Origin: Bacteroidia bacterium
GTDB taxonomy: Bacteria > Bacteroidota > Bacteroidia > Bacteroidales > GCA-2748055
Direction of reading: 5' to 3'
Assembly (NCBI GenBank): GCA_030596245.1
Contig: JAUVKN010000262.1
Coordinates: 1 to 6,069, forward strand
Length of the DNA stretch: 6,069 nucleotides
Positions 1 to 6,052 of the stretch are shown here, one piece after another. The stretch's first letter is position 1; each line of letters starts with the position of its first letter. The position numbers were made by a program, and so were the translations under genes. The notes beneath the pieces were generated by a model. That model saw only the letters and a list, made by a program, of their open reading frames with translations. It did not search any database and was not told the origin of the DNA.

Positions 1-1
1 T

Positions 2-463
2 GATGCCGATTTGAGAAAATGGCTTATTAGAACCATGGACAGACCCATCCGGGTTTGCGGAATGGTGAAGAATGAGGGTGAACCGGGGGGTGGTCCGTTC
101 TATGTACGGACAGCGTCTGATGAAATCACCCTTCAGATTGTGGAGTCCTCACAAATCAATCAGAGTGATCCGGGAAAGGCCTCACTGGTTCAGCAATCCA
201 CACATTTTAATCCGGTTGACCTGGTTTGCAGTACCAGGGATTTCAGGGGGAATAAGTTTAACCTGTCACAGTATGTGGACCATAATACGGGCTTCATTTC
301 AGAAAAATCGGTGGGAGGGAAGTCACTGAAAGCACTTGAACTTCCGGGACTGTGGAATGGATCAATGGCCCACTGGCTTACCCTTTTTGTGGAGGTGCCG
401 GTGGAGACCTTCTCTCCTGTGAAGACGGTTTTTGATCTGATGCGGGAGGAGCATCAGGCATGA
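2..463 (+). CDS. DUF4301 family protein, C-terminal part (5' end outside window)
   Basis: The reading frame is open to the left edge, so this is the 3' end of a longer gene; a TTG at 11 is only an internal codon. The visible 153 or so residues carry motifs I associate with DUF4301: VCGMVKNEGEPGGGPF, then LQIVESSQI, THFNPVDLVC, LELPGLWNGSMAHW and FVEVPVETFSPVKTV close to the stop. Full-length family members are about 500 residues, so roughly the first two thirds would lie outside the window. The family is nearly confined to Bacteroidota and its biochemical role is not established to my knowledge; no function is claimed here. The gene is convergent with the beta-helix lipoprotein gene, leaving a 19-bp gap, so there is no operon link to the phosphate genes. 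The glycine-rich motif is encoded through a six-G run near 85-90 but the frame is intact. Family call is from memory of the motifs and fairly confident. Confidence 0.8.
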   Translation, partial: DADLRKWLIRTMDRPIRVCGMVKNEGEPGGGPFYVRTASDEITLQIVESSQINQSDPGKASLVQQSTHFNPVDLVCSTRDFRGNKFNLSQYVDHNTGFISEKSVGGKSLKALELPGLWNGSMAHWLTLFVEVPVETFSPVKTVFDLMREEHQA

Positions 464-482
464 TCAGGTGCTTATTGCGAAG

Positions 483-1835
483 TCAGTCATTGACATATCC
501 GGACTCATAAAGCAGGGTCCATCCCTCGATCCAGTTGTTGGAGCCAAAAGCCCCTTTGAATGTTACCTCCTCAAACCAGCCATTTGAATAGGGCGCCATA
601 TTTTCAAATTCTGTGGTGGGAGGTAGCAGCGAATAACTATCTGATGCTGAAATCCCTGGGTCCTCATAGCTGGTTTCCCATGCAATCAGTGAGTCGGACA
701 GGATTTTGTTTTCGGCCGAAACATCTGAACCCAGTTCCGAATAAGCGTACAATGCAGGGATTGGGTTCTCACCAGGATAAAGGATGTTATTCTCAATGGA
801 GAGCCTTCCTGTCTGAAAGAGTGAATAGGAGTCTCCGGGCTTTTCAGTATGGCGAATGGCAATCCCTTCCCCGGCATGTAGCAGGATGGAGTTTCTCAGG
901 GCACCTCCGCCATAATCAGAGAAATGAACAGAGGGCCCACTCTCCGCATCAATCTCTCTGATAAAAGTGGTATTGTAAATAACCGGCAGATTACCTGGAA
1001 GATCGGGGATTGGATGCAAACCACCCGTGATCTCCATGCATTTGTCAGAATCAGGAGTGTTGATGGCCAGCCAGAACTGACCTTTTCCATGATAGCCCTG
1101 GTCCATGTCAAATGCATCATCGCCGCAGAAGGCCACCACCAGGTTGTTACAATTTACATCACCCCCAAAGAATTCCACACCATCGTCGGCATTGGAGATC
1201 ACTTCCACATGGTCAATGATGGTCTGACGACCCACACCACCCAGCGTCAGTCCGTTAATTTCGTTGCCCTCCCCGATATTGGTTCCTCCGTGACGGATAG
1301 ATACATAACGGAGGATCCCCGAATTGTCATCATCATCAACCCCCCCGTAGATTCCCCTTGGCTCGCTGATGGGGATCCCCTCAATCGCATCTTCACCCGA
1401 TGCTGTATTGATGGTGGCATTGCCAAGGATTATCACACCTCCCCAGAGTCCGCGGGCCTCCACCGGGATGCTGCCTTTGAGGTCATCTCCATCCACTGTA
1501 AAGATGATGGGATTGCTCTTTTCGCCTTCTGCAATAATCGTTCCTCCGCGTGCAACGATCAACCCGCTGGCCAGGCTGCCCTGACCGGTAAGGGCCCTGA
1601 TGACGGTTCCTGCTTCTATGGTAAGGGTTTGCCCGTCGTTGACAAATACTTTTCCATTGAGCAGATAGTGCTTATCGCTACTCCAGGTAACTGTACCTGT
1701 ACCGCCCCCCTGCTCGGTGATGGTCTCCCTGTTATCAATGACATAGTCGCTCTTTCTGCAAGCAGGGTAAGCGGTGAGGAGGATGAGCAGCGTTAGAAAG
1801 GTCAGGTTATGTGTTCTCAATTGATCCAATGGCAT
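483..1835 (-). CDS. Secreted right-handed beta-helix protein, probable lipoprotein, unknown function
   Basis: The 450-residue product starts with a short basic stretch and a hydrophobic segment (residues 11-22) ending in YPAC with Cys26. This is an imperfect lipobox (Pro at -2, Tyr at -3), so lipid anchoring is likely but not certain. From about residue 56 the sequence has the short beta-strand and turn rhythm of a parallel beta-helix: LTIEAGTVIRA (71-81), GGTIIAEGEKSNPIIFT (97-113), GLWGGVIILGNATI (129-142), ILRYVSIRHGG (174-184), NGLTLGGVG (194-202) and DHVEVISNADDGVEFFGG (208-225). An acidic turn, VDDDDNSG (166-173), and the D/N-rich loops at 215-245 could bind metal, which is inference. 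Similar proteins in Bacteroidota are usually annotated only as T9SS-associated or hypothetical; I see no clear T9SS C-terminal sorting domain. The gene starts 12 bp after the porin stop on the same strand, so cotranscription is likely and a role at the outer surface beside the porin is plausible. The ATG at 1835 was chosen because it precedes the signal sequence; no Shine-Dalgarno is visible. Confidence 0.85.
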   Translation of the reverse strand: MPLDQLRTHNLTFLTLLILLTAYPACRKSDYVIDNRETITEQGGGTGTVTWSSDKHYLLNGKVFVNDGQTLTIEAGTVIRALTGQGSLASGLIVARGGTIIAEGEKSNPIIFTVDGDDLKGSIPVEARGLWGGVIILGNATINTASGEDAIEGIPISEPRGIYGGVDDDDNSGILRYVSIRHGGTNIGEGNEINGLTLGGVGRQTIIDHVEVISNADDGVEFFGGDVNCNNLVVAFCGDDAFDMDQGYHGKGQFWLAINTPDSDKCMEITGGLHPIPDLPGNLPVIYNTTFIREIDAESGPSVHFSDYGGGALRNSILLHAGEGIAIRHTEKPGDSYSLFQTGRLSIENNILYPGENPIPALYAYSELGSDVSAENKILSDSLIAWETSYEDPGISASDSYSLLPPTTEFENMAPYSNGWFEEVTFKGAFGSNNWIEGWTLLYESGYVND

Positions 1836-1847
1836 GTGAGGGGGTAT

Positions 1848-2840
1848 TTAGAAAACAATTTCAAAATTGAGGTAGAGGAAGGGTTCAGAACCACCATTCT
1901 CTGCATATTCCACCCAATCCTGGTAATTCAGTGACACATGCACGAATTGAATGGGTGTAAATTGAACACCGGCAATAATGGCACTGCCATCTTTGGCCAG
2001 GTTCCAGGGGATCTCCTCTTCAGGCAAGACATTTGAATAGAGCTGGTCATACCTTGCAAAGATCTCCCATTTGTTAGAGTATCGATAGGTCGAATAAAAG
2101 GAATAGCCATACCGGCTGCGCCCTTGGTTGAATCTGTAGTTCAGCTGATGATTATACTCACCACCGATTCTCAGTTTTTCAAATCTGTACCCCAGGAAGC
2201 CGGAAAAGATCATCTGAGGAATCTCACTGGTGTGTAAGGTATAGTAGGTTCTTATGGTTAATCCATCCCACGGATTCAGGGTGATGCCTGCCCCTATTCT
2301 ATATACATTGTCAAATTGCAGGCTCTTATAACCCTCTCCGTTGCTGATAATCAGATCAGTGCTGAAAGTCTTTGAGGGGGAGTATTGAATTCCGGCACCA
2401 ATGTCAGCACTTGAACCGAACCTGTACTCATCCATATAAGACCTATAAATGTACCGGTAGCCCCAGAACTTCTCCTGCACTTTAAATTGCAGCATATCAA
2501 AAAGACCAAACCAGGTCTTTACATGATTATTTTGATAACTGAGATAGGCGTTTTTGAAATAGGTGAACCGCCTGATCAGGCTGAATTCTGAGAGATCATC
2601 CACGCTTCCTATATCCAGTTTGACTTCCGCTGAAAAGTGATTATTCAGGTGATGCTTATAACCAAAATAGGCCCGTCTCACTTCAAATGCTGTGGATGGA
2701 TTATCCCTGTCAAGGCTGTAGTTGAAATGGGTATAGATCCTGGCGGATACTTTTCCGGGAGGAGGTTCCTTGTCTGTTGTTTGGGCCCTCACCATGAATG
2801 GAGTACACAGGAAGGGCAACAGGATCAGTAGATGCTTCAT
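1848..2840 (-). CDS. Outer-membrane porin, phosphate-selective OprO/OprP-like
   Basis: The 330-residue product has a classical signal peptide: K2-H3, a hydrophobic core at 4-17, and a probable cleavage site VRA|Q after residue 19. The mature part consists of alternating aromatic and polar strands typical of an outer-membrane beta-barrel, and it ends in a strand finishing FEIVF with a terminal Phe, the usual barrel-assembly signal. The early segment TAFEVRRAYFGYKHHLNNHFSA (in two pieces, around 50-70) and the following EVKLDIG resemble the start of Porin_O_P family barrels (OprP, OprO), which conduct phosphate or polyphosphate in Pseudomonas. OprP is about 410 mature residues, so this protein is shorter. 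Whether it keeps a basic selectivity ladder cannot be judged by eye, so the substrate is inferred mainly from the neighbouring response regulator and phosphate permease. It is the first gene of a probable two-gene operon with the beta-helix lipoprotein and is divergent from the regulator. Confidence 0.8.
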   Translation of the reverse strand: MKHLLILLPFLCTPFMVRAQTTDKEPPPGKVSARIYTHFNYSLDRDNPSTAFEVRRAYFGYKHHLNNHFSAEVKLDIGSVDDLSEFSLIRRFTYFKNAYLSYQNNHVKTWFGLFDMLQFKVQEKFWGYRYIYRSYMDEYRFGSSADIGAGIQYSPSKTFSTDLIISNGEGYKSLQFDNVYRIGAGITLNPWDGLTIRTYYTLHTSEIPQMIFSGFLGYRFEKLRIGGEYNHQLNYRFNQGRSRYGYSFYSTYRYSNKWEIFARYDQLYSNVLPEEEIPWNLAKDGSAIIAGVQFTPIQFVHVSLNYQDWVEYAENGGSEPFLYLNFEIVF

Positions 2841-2862
2841 TAAAGGAGTTTTAGTAGTGCGG

Positions 2863-2870
2863 CAATATTA
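2863..2870 (-). promoter_or_regulatory. Candidate -7 element for porin operon
   Basis: Read on the minus strand this is TAATATTG, matching the Bacteroidota -7 consensus TAnnTTTG at 5 of its 6 specified positions. TTTATG at 2890-2895, ending about 20 bp upstream, could serve as a degenerate -33 element. The implied transcription start would leave an untranslated leader of roughly 15-20 nt before the porin ATG at 2840. An alternative is TATCTTTA at 2892-2899, also 5 of 6, but with no -33-like partner. No Shine-Dalgarno precedes the ATG. Confidence 0.3.
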
Positions 2871-2872
2871 AG

Positions 2873-2887
2873 AAATTGAATCAATTT
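2873..2887. repeat. Perfect 15-nt palindrome (7-bp arms, 1-nt centre)
   Basis: AAATTGA and TCAATTT are exact reverse complements around the A at 2880; pairing stops at 2872/2888. It lies 33-47 bp upstream of the porin start codon, in the spacer between the candidate porin -33 and -7 elements. That would suit an operator for a dimeric regulator. In AT-rich DNA a 7-bp arm can occur by chance, so the role is speculative. Confidence 0.4.
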
Positions 2888-2917
2888 AGCATAAAGATAT
2901 GGATCGATATTGAAAAT

Positions 2918-2956
2918 TTCATACTGACATAACAATGATTTAACTTTAAGTTAAAC
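2918..2956 (+). promoter_or_regulatory. Candidate Pho-box-like array: four hexamers at 11-bp spacing
   Basis: Four hexamers begin exactly 11 bp apart: TTCATA (2918), ATAACA (2929), TTAACT (2940) and TTAAAC (2951). Against the TT(A/C/T)A(C/T)A repeat bound by Bacillus subtilis PhoP, they match at 6, 5, 5 and 4 of 6 positions. OmpR/PhoB-family regulators bind such direct repeats with an 11-bp period, so the array is a candidate site for the adjacent regulator. It sits about 30 bp upstream of the regulator's candidate -7 element and between the two divergent promoters. The consensus is from another phylum and the region is AT-rich, so a chance match is possible. Confidence 0.4.
2939..2955. repeat. 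Perfect 17-nt palindrome (8-bp arms, 1-nt centre)
   Basis: TTTAACTT and AAGTTAAA are exact reverse complements around the single T at 2947; pairing stops at 2938/2956. The palindrome overlaps the third and fourth hexamers of the 11-bp array, so it may be a dimeric operator in its own right or a by-product of those repeats. It is not followed by a T-run on either strand, which argues against a terminator. Confidence 0.5.
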
Positions 2957-2986
2957 AACTGATTTTCAAAACCTGATTTAATGATG

Positions 2987-2994
2987 TAATTTGG
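2987..2994 (+). promoter_or_regulatory. Candidate -7 element for response regulator gene
   Basis: TAATTTGG matches TAnnTTTG at 5 of 6 specified positions, and a TTTTC at 2963-2967 lies about 20 bp upstream as a weak -33 counterpart. The implied leader before the ATG at 3028 is roughly 25-30 nt. The 11-bp repeat array ends just upstream of this promoter, the position expected for an activator, so autoregulation is a reasonable inference. Confidence 0.3.
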
Positions 2995-3027
2995 CTTTAC
3001 CATTCAATAAGCAATTATCTGGATCTG

Positions 3028-3729
3028 ATGAACTGGAGTGACTATAATATTTTGTTGGTCGATGATGAAAAGGATATTCTCGAATTCCTTAGTTATAATC
3101 TTCGCAATGAAGGATTTAAAATTCATACTGCATCAAATGGAAGGGATGCAGTAAGAGTTGCAACAGAAATTCGTCCCCATCTTGTGCTTATGGATGTAAT
3201 GATGCCAGACATGGATGGGATTGAAGCTTGTGAGGAGATTCGTGCAAACGGGGATCTGGAAGATACACTGGTTGCATTTCTAACTGCCAGAGGGGAGGAT
3301 TATTCACAGATTGCCGGATTCGAAGCCGGAGGAGATGATTACATTACTAAACCTATCAAACCCAGGGTCCTTGTGAGCAGGATAAAGGCCCTGTTGAAGA
3401 GGCACAAAGTGAAGATCGAAAATCCCGGCAACGGATCAGTAAACAAGATTGTGTCCGGCGATCTGGTCATTGATAAGGAGCGGTACCTGGTCATTAAAAA
3501 GGGGAAGGACATCTCGCTTCCAAGAAAGGAGTTTGAGCTCCTCTCTCTGCTTATATCCAAACCTGAAAAAGTTTTTACCCGTGAGGAGATCTTTGACAGG
3601 GTCTGGGGAGTAAACATTGTGGTAGGTGACAGAACCATCGATGTTCACATTCGCAAACTACGCGAGAAGCTTGGAGAGAATAACATTAAGACGGTGAAGG
3701 GGATTGGCTACAAATATGTAGCATCCTGA
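3028..3729 (+). CDS. PhoB/OmpR-family response regulator transcription factor
   Basis: The 233-residue length is standard for the OmpR/PhoB class. The receiver domain (about 5-125) has the complete active site: acidic pair Asp12-Asp13 after ILLV, phospho-acceptor Asp56 in LMDVMMPDMDG, Thr86 in FLTAR, Tyr105 and Lys108 in DDYITKP. The C-terminal winged-helix DNA-binding domain (about 138-232) shows SLPRKEFELLSLL, the VFTREEIFDRVWG helix, recognition-helix residues in GDRTIDVHIRKLREKLG and the wing KTVKGIGYKYVAS. The ATG at 3028 puts the receiver at the normal distance from the N-terminus. It resembles the regulator often called PhoB in Bacteroidales, and the flanking OprP-like porin and PiT permease support a phosphate-starvation role. 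OmpR-class relatives look alike, so the target is inferred. No sensor kinase follows it; the next gene is convergent, 27 bp away. Likely targets are the divergent porin operon and itself, through the 11-bp repeat array. Confidence 0.93.
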   Translation: MNWSDYNILLVDDEKDILEFLSYNLRNEGFKIHTASNGRDAVRVATEIRPHLVLMDVMMPDMDGIEACEEIRANGDLEDTLVAFLTARGEDYSQIAGFEAGGDDYITKPIKPRVLVSRIKALLKRHKVKIENPGNGSVNKIVSGDLVIDKERYLVIKKGKDISLPRKEFELLSLLISKPEKVFTREEIFDRVWGVNIVVGDRTIDVHIRKLREKLGENNIKTVKGIGYKYVAS

Positions 3730-3756
3730 TCATCGCTCTTTACATTGCATTCATTC

Positions 3757-6021
3757 TCAATCCGAAACCTCTTCTTCAATATTTTTTTTGCCAAGGGCGA
3801 TGGTATCCACCAGGAGTGCATCTGCTTTGACCAGATGGACCACATTCAAAAACAGGCTTTTAGTCTCAGATAGCATCTCCATGTAGGTGACACTTACCTT
3901 CACACCTTTCTGGGTTTTTTTGAGGATCTTGATCCTGGTGCGCAGTATATCATTGGCCATATTGATCATTTCATCACGACGCTGAACCAAATCCTCCAGA
4001 TGATCGAAATTCCTGTTTTTCAGGATATTGATCACTAAGTTAAAGAATTCACTGGACTTTTCATTGAAATCTTTCAAAGTGTCCATCTGTTCTTTATCAA
4101 GAGGATGGTTGTTATCCAGGTGGTTAAATGCAGGTTGAACAATATGTATCAGAGAGTTGCTCATCTCCTTCATATAGGCAACCACCTGTACATAGTGGTG
4201 GCCGCTTTCAAGCTCAGTCTCTTCAAATTTCCTCAGCGTGTCCGGAATGTTTTCTATGATCTTTTTTATCTGTTTCCCCAGTTGCTTTGATTCCTTTTTG
4301 AGGCCTTTGAGCTCTTTGTGTTTCTCCTTGGAGAAATTGGTGTAGGTAAGGTAGAGAATTTTGGAAACGTGGATGATTGAACTCCTTACTTCATCGTCAC
4401 ATGATTTGAGAACTTCGTAAGAAGCAGTAATAATCTGACTATCCAACCGCTCCTTTTTCTCAGCCCTCTTTTTGTGGAATGCATGCGTCCTTAGTAAAAT
4501 ATAGATGGCAAGTCCAAGAAGGATAAGAATGACCGGTAGTTTTCCGAAAAAGATGAGGGATGCGATCAGGAATGATGCCAGGAAAGCGCTGAAAGCAGTA
4601 AAGAACCATCCTCCAATCACTGTCAGTACCCCGGTGATGCGGTACACTGCACTTTCCCTTCCCCAGGCTCCATCGGCCAGTGAGGTTCCCATGGCCACCA
4701 TGAAAGTCACATAGGTAGTGGAGAGTGGAAGCTTCAGAGATGTTCCTATGGCAATCAGAATACTGGCCACAACCAGGTTTACGGATGCACGTATCAGGTC
4801 AAAAGCAAGCTTTTCCTGCTTAGCATCCTGGTGCTTTTCCGCATCAAATCTCGACTGCACAAAAGTGGAAACAGCACGCGGGGTGATTCTACCCATCCCG
4901 TTGCTCATTTCAACCGACCTCCTGACAATAAACCTGGCCAGTGAGGAGGATGCAAAACGTTCTGATCCTGCTCCCTGACGGCTTAGATCGATGGTCGTAG
5001 CTGTTACAGACTTTGCTTTCTTAGAAAATCGCAGGGTTAATACCATAATCATGCCAGCGGCAATGAGGAAATAGATGGGTGTGTTGACCGGTTCGCGCAA
5101 TGCTGACATCAGGAAACCTCCGGCTTCAGAGCTACCCGATGCCATAAAAGCTTTGAATGATTCATATCCCGCCAGGGGCACTCCAATAAAATTAACCAGG
5201 TCGTTTCCGGCGAAAGCCATGGCGAGTGCGAAAGTTCCCACAAGAACTGTGATCTTAAGAATGTTGATGCGGGTAAAGAAGACCAGCACCTGAAACAGCA
5301 AGGTCCAACCTGCAAAACTAATTAGCAACATCTTTGTGGTATTGGCTTGAATAAAAGTCAGCATGTCGGCCGAAACCAGGGTGGATCCTTTGGCGCCTTT
5401 GATCAGGAGGAAATAGAGGATCGCTGTGATGGCAAATCCACCCCAGATACCGGTAAAGTATTTGTATGTCTTTTTTACATTGAAGGAGAATGCGAGCCTC
5501 ACAATCCATTGGACGATCATTCCCACAGAAAAAGCAATGATTACCGATAGGAATATACCCACTATAATCATTACAGAACTTTCAATGTTAATATATGTAC
5601 CCATCGTGTTAACGATGGCGTCGGACCTGGTGATTTTATAGATGGAAACAGCCACAGCCGATCCAAGGATCTCAAACACAATGGAGACAGTGGTGGAAGT
5701 GGGTAAACCAATGGTGTTGAAAAAATCCAGCAGCAAAATATCCGTTAGCATGACGGCCAGGAAAATGACCATGATCTCATTGAAAGCAAAATATTCCGGA
5801 TTAAATATTCCTTTTCGGGCTACTTCCATCATCCCGTTGGAAAAGACAGCTCCTACAAGGACTCCCACTGCTGCAATTGCTAAAATAATCTTAAAAGGGG
5901 CAGCCTTTGAACCGATGGCGGAATTAAGAAAATTTACTGCATCATTGCTAACACCTACAATAAGGTCAGAGATGGCAAGAAGAAAAAGAACAGCAACGAT
6001 GAGAATATAGTACGATTCCAT
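3757..6021 (-). CDS. PiT-family inorganic phosphate permease with fused PhoU-like domain
   Basis: The 754-residue protein would import inorganic phosphate across the inner membrane, coupled to H+ or Na+. The PHO4/PiT fold is visible as two related halves. The first carries GVSNDAVNFLNSAIGS (23-38, Asp27) and LPTSTTVSIVFEILGS (106-121). The second carries AGNDLVNFIGVPLAG (271-285, Asp274) and LPLSTTYVTFMVAMGTSLAD (431-450). Hydrophobic segments fill 5-330 and 410-510, separated by a hydrophilic loop (about 331-408), as is usual in PiT proteins. Residues 515-754 are a basic, helix-rich cytoplasmic region with heptad-like Leu/Ile spacing that resembles a PhoU/DUF47 four-helix bundle. PiT proteins without this tail are about 330-500 residues; PiT-PhoU fusions of about 750 residues are familiar in Bacteroidota. 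The ATG at 6021 places the first membrane helix five residues in. The gene is convergent with the response regulator and has its own promoter candidate. Transport function is well supported; the coupling ion and regulatory role of the tail are inferred. Confidence 0.93.
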   Translation of the reverse strand: MESYYILIVAVLFLLAISDLIVGVSNDAVNFLNSAIGSKAAPFKIILAIAAVGVLVGAVFSNGMMEVARKGIFNPEYFAFNEIMVIFLAVMLTDILLLDFFNTIGLPTSTTVSIVFEILGSAVAVSIYKITRSDAIVNTMGTYINIESSVMIIVGIFLSVIIAFSVGMIVQWIVRLAFSFNVKKTYKYFTGIWGGFAITAILYFLLIKGAKGSTLVSADMLTFIQANTTKMLLISFAGWTLLFQVLVFFTRINILKITVLVGTFALAMAFAGNDLVNFIGVPLAGYESFKAFMASGSSEAGGFLMSALREPVNTPIYFLIAAGMIMVLTLRFSKKAKSVTATTIDLSRQGAGSERFASSSLARFIVRRSVEMSNGMGRITPRAVSTFVQSRFDAEKHQDAKQEKLAFDLIRASVNLVVASILIAIGTSLKLPLSTTYVTFMVAMGTSLADGAWGRESAVYRITGVLTVIGGWFFTAFSAFLASFLIASLIFFGKLPVILILLGLAIYILLRTHAFHKKRAEKKERLDSQIITASYEVLKSCDDEVRSSIIHVSKILYLTYTNFSKEKHKELKGLKKESKQLGKQIKKIIENIPDTLRKFEETELESGHHYVQVVAYMKEMSNSLIHIVQPAFNHLDNNHPLDKEQMDTLKDFNEKSSEFFNLVINILKNRNFDHLEDLVQRRDEMINMANDILRTRIKILKKTQKGVKVSVTYMEMLSETKSLFLNVVHLVKADALLVDTIALGKKNIEEEVSD

Positions 6022-6044
6022 GAAATGTAATTGTTATTAATATC

Positions 6045-6052
6045 CAAAAATA
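6045..6052 (-). promoter_or_regulatory. Candidate -7 element for phosphate permease gene
   Basis: Read on the minus strand, TATTTTTG matches the Bacteroidota -7 consensus TAnnTTTG at every specified position. It ends 23 bp before the ATG at 6021, implying a leader of about 15-20 nt. The partner -33 element would fall at or just past the right edge of the window and cannot be checked. No hexamer array like the one at 2918-2956 is visible in the 48 bp available, and no Shine-Dalgarno precedes the start. Confidence 0.45.

Larger units (their letters stand above)
2841..3027. promoter_or_regulatory. Divergent promoter region between porin operon and response regulator
   Basis: This 187-bp, strongly AT-rich stretch is the only sizeable intergenic region in the window and must carry the promoters of both the porin operon (leftward) and the regulator (rightward). 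It contains an 11-bp-period array of hexamers at 2918-2956, a palindrome at 2939-2955, a second palindrome at 2873-2887, and weak -7-like elements in both directions. I found no convincing small open reading frame and no RNA gene in it. Activities are inferred from position only. Confidence 0.75.

Noticed and set aside
72..329. 85-codon plus-strand frame overlapping the DUF4301 gene
   Set aside because: The overlapping frame carries conserved DUF4301 motifs, while this one has none.
924..1796. 290-codon open frame on the plus strand, antisense to the beta-helix gene
   Set aside because: Its translation has no recognisable motif or domain and lies wholly within the clearly coding minus-strand gene, whose codon use leaves the opposite strand open.
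2841..2850. Shine-Dalgarno-like AAAGGAG next to the porin start
   Set aside because: It is on the plus strand, antisense to the porin transcript, and no plus-strand start codon follows at a useful distance.
2924..2930. CTGACAT as an E. coli-type PhoB half-site (CTGTCAT)
   Set aside because: The next position at 11-bp spacing (2935-2941, ATGATTT) matches poorly, so the enterobacterial consensus does not repeat; the TTHAYA-like register explains the region better.
3707..3722. 6-bp stem with 4-nt loop (GCTACA/TGTAGC) at the 3' end of the response regulator gene, as a terminator
   Set aside because: It lies inside codons for the conserved GYKYVA end of the winged helix and has no T-run after it on either strand.
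3782..3789. Eight-T run as a terminator or slippage site
   Set aside because: It is inside the permease gene, encoding Lys-Lys-Asn near the C-terminus, with no preceding stem; a shift there would alter only the last few residues.
5642..6010. 122-codon plus-strand open frame antisense to the permease N-terminus
   Set aside because: Low-complexity T/M/K/A-rich translation opposite conserved PiT membrane helices; a shadow frame.
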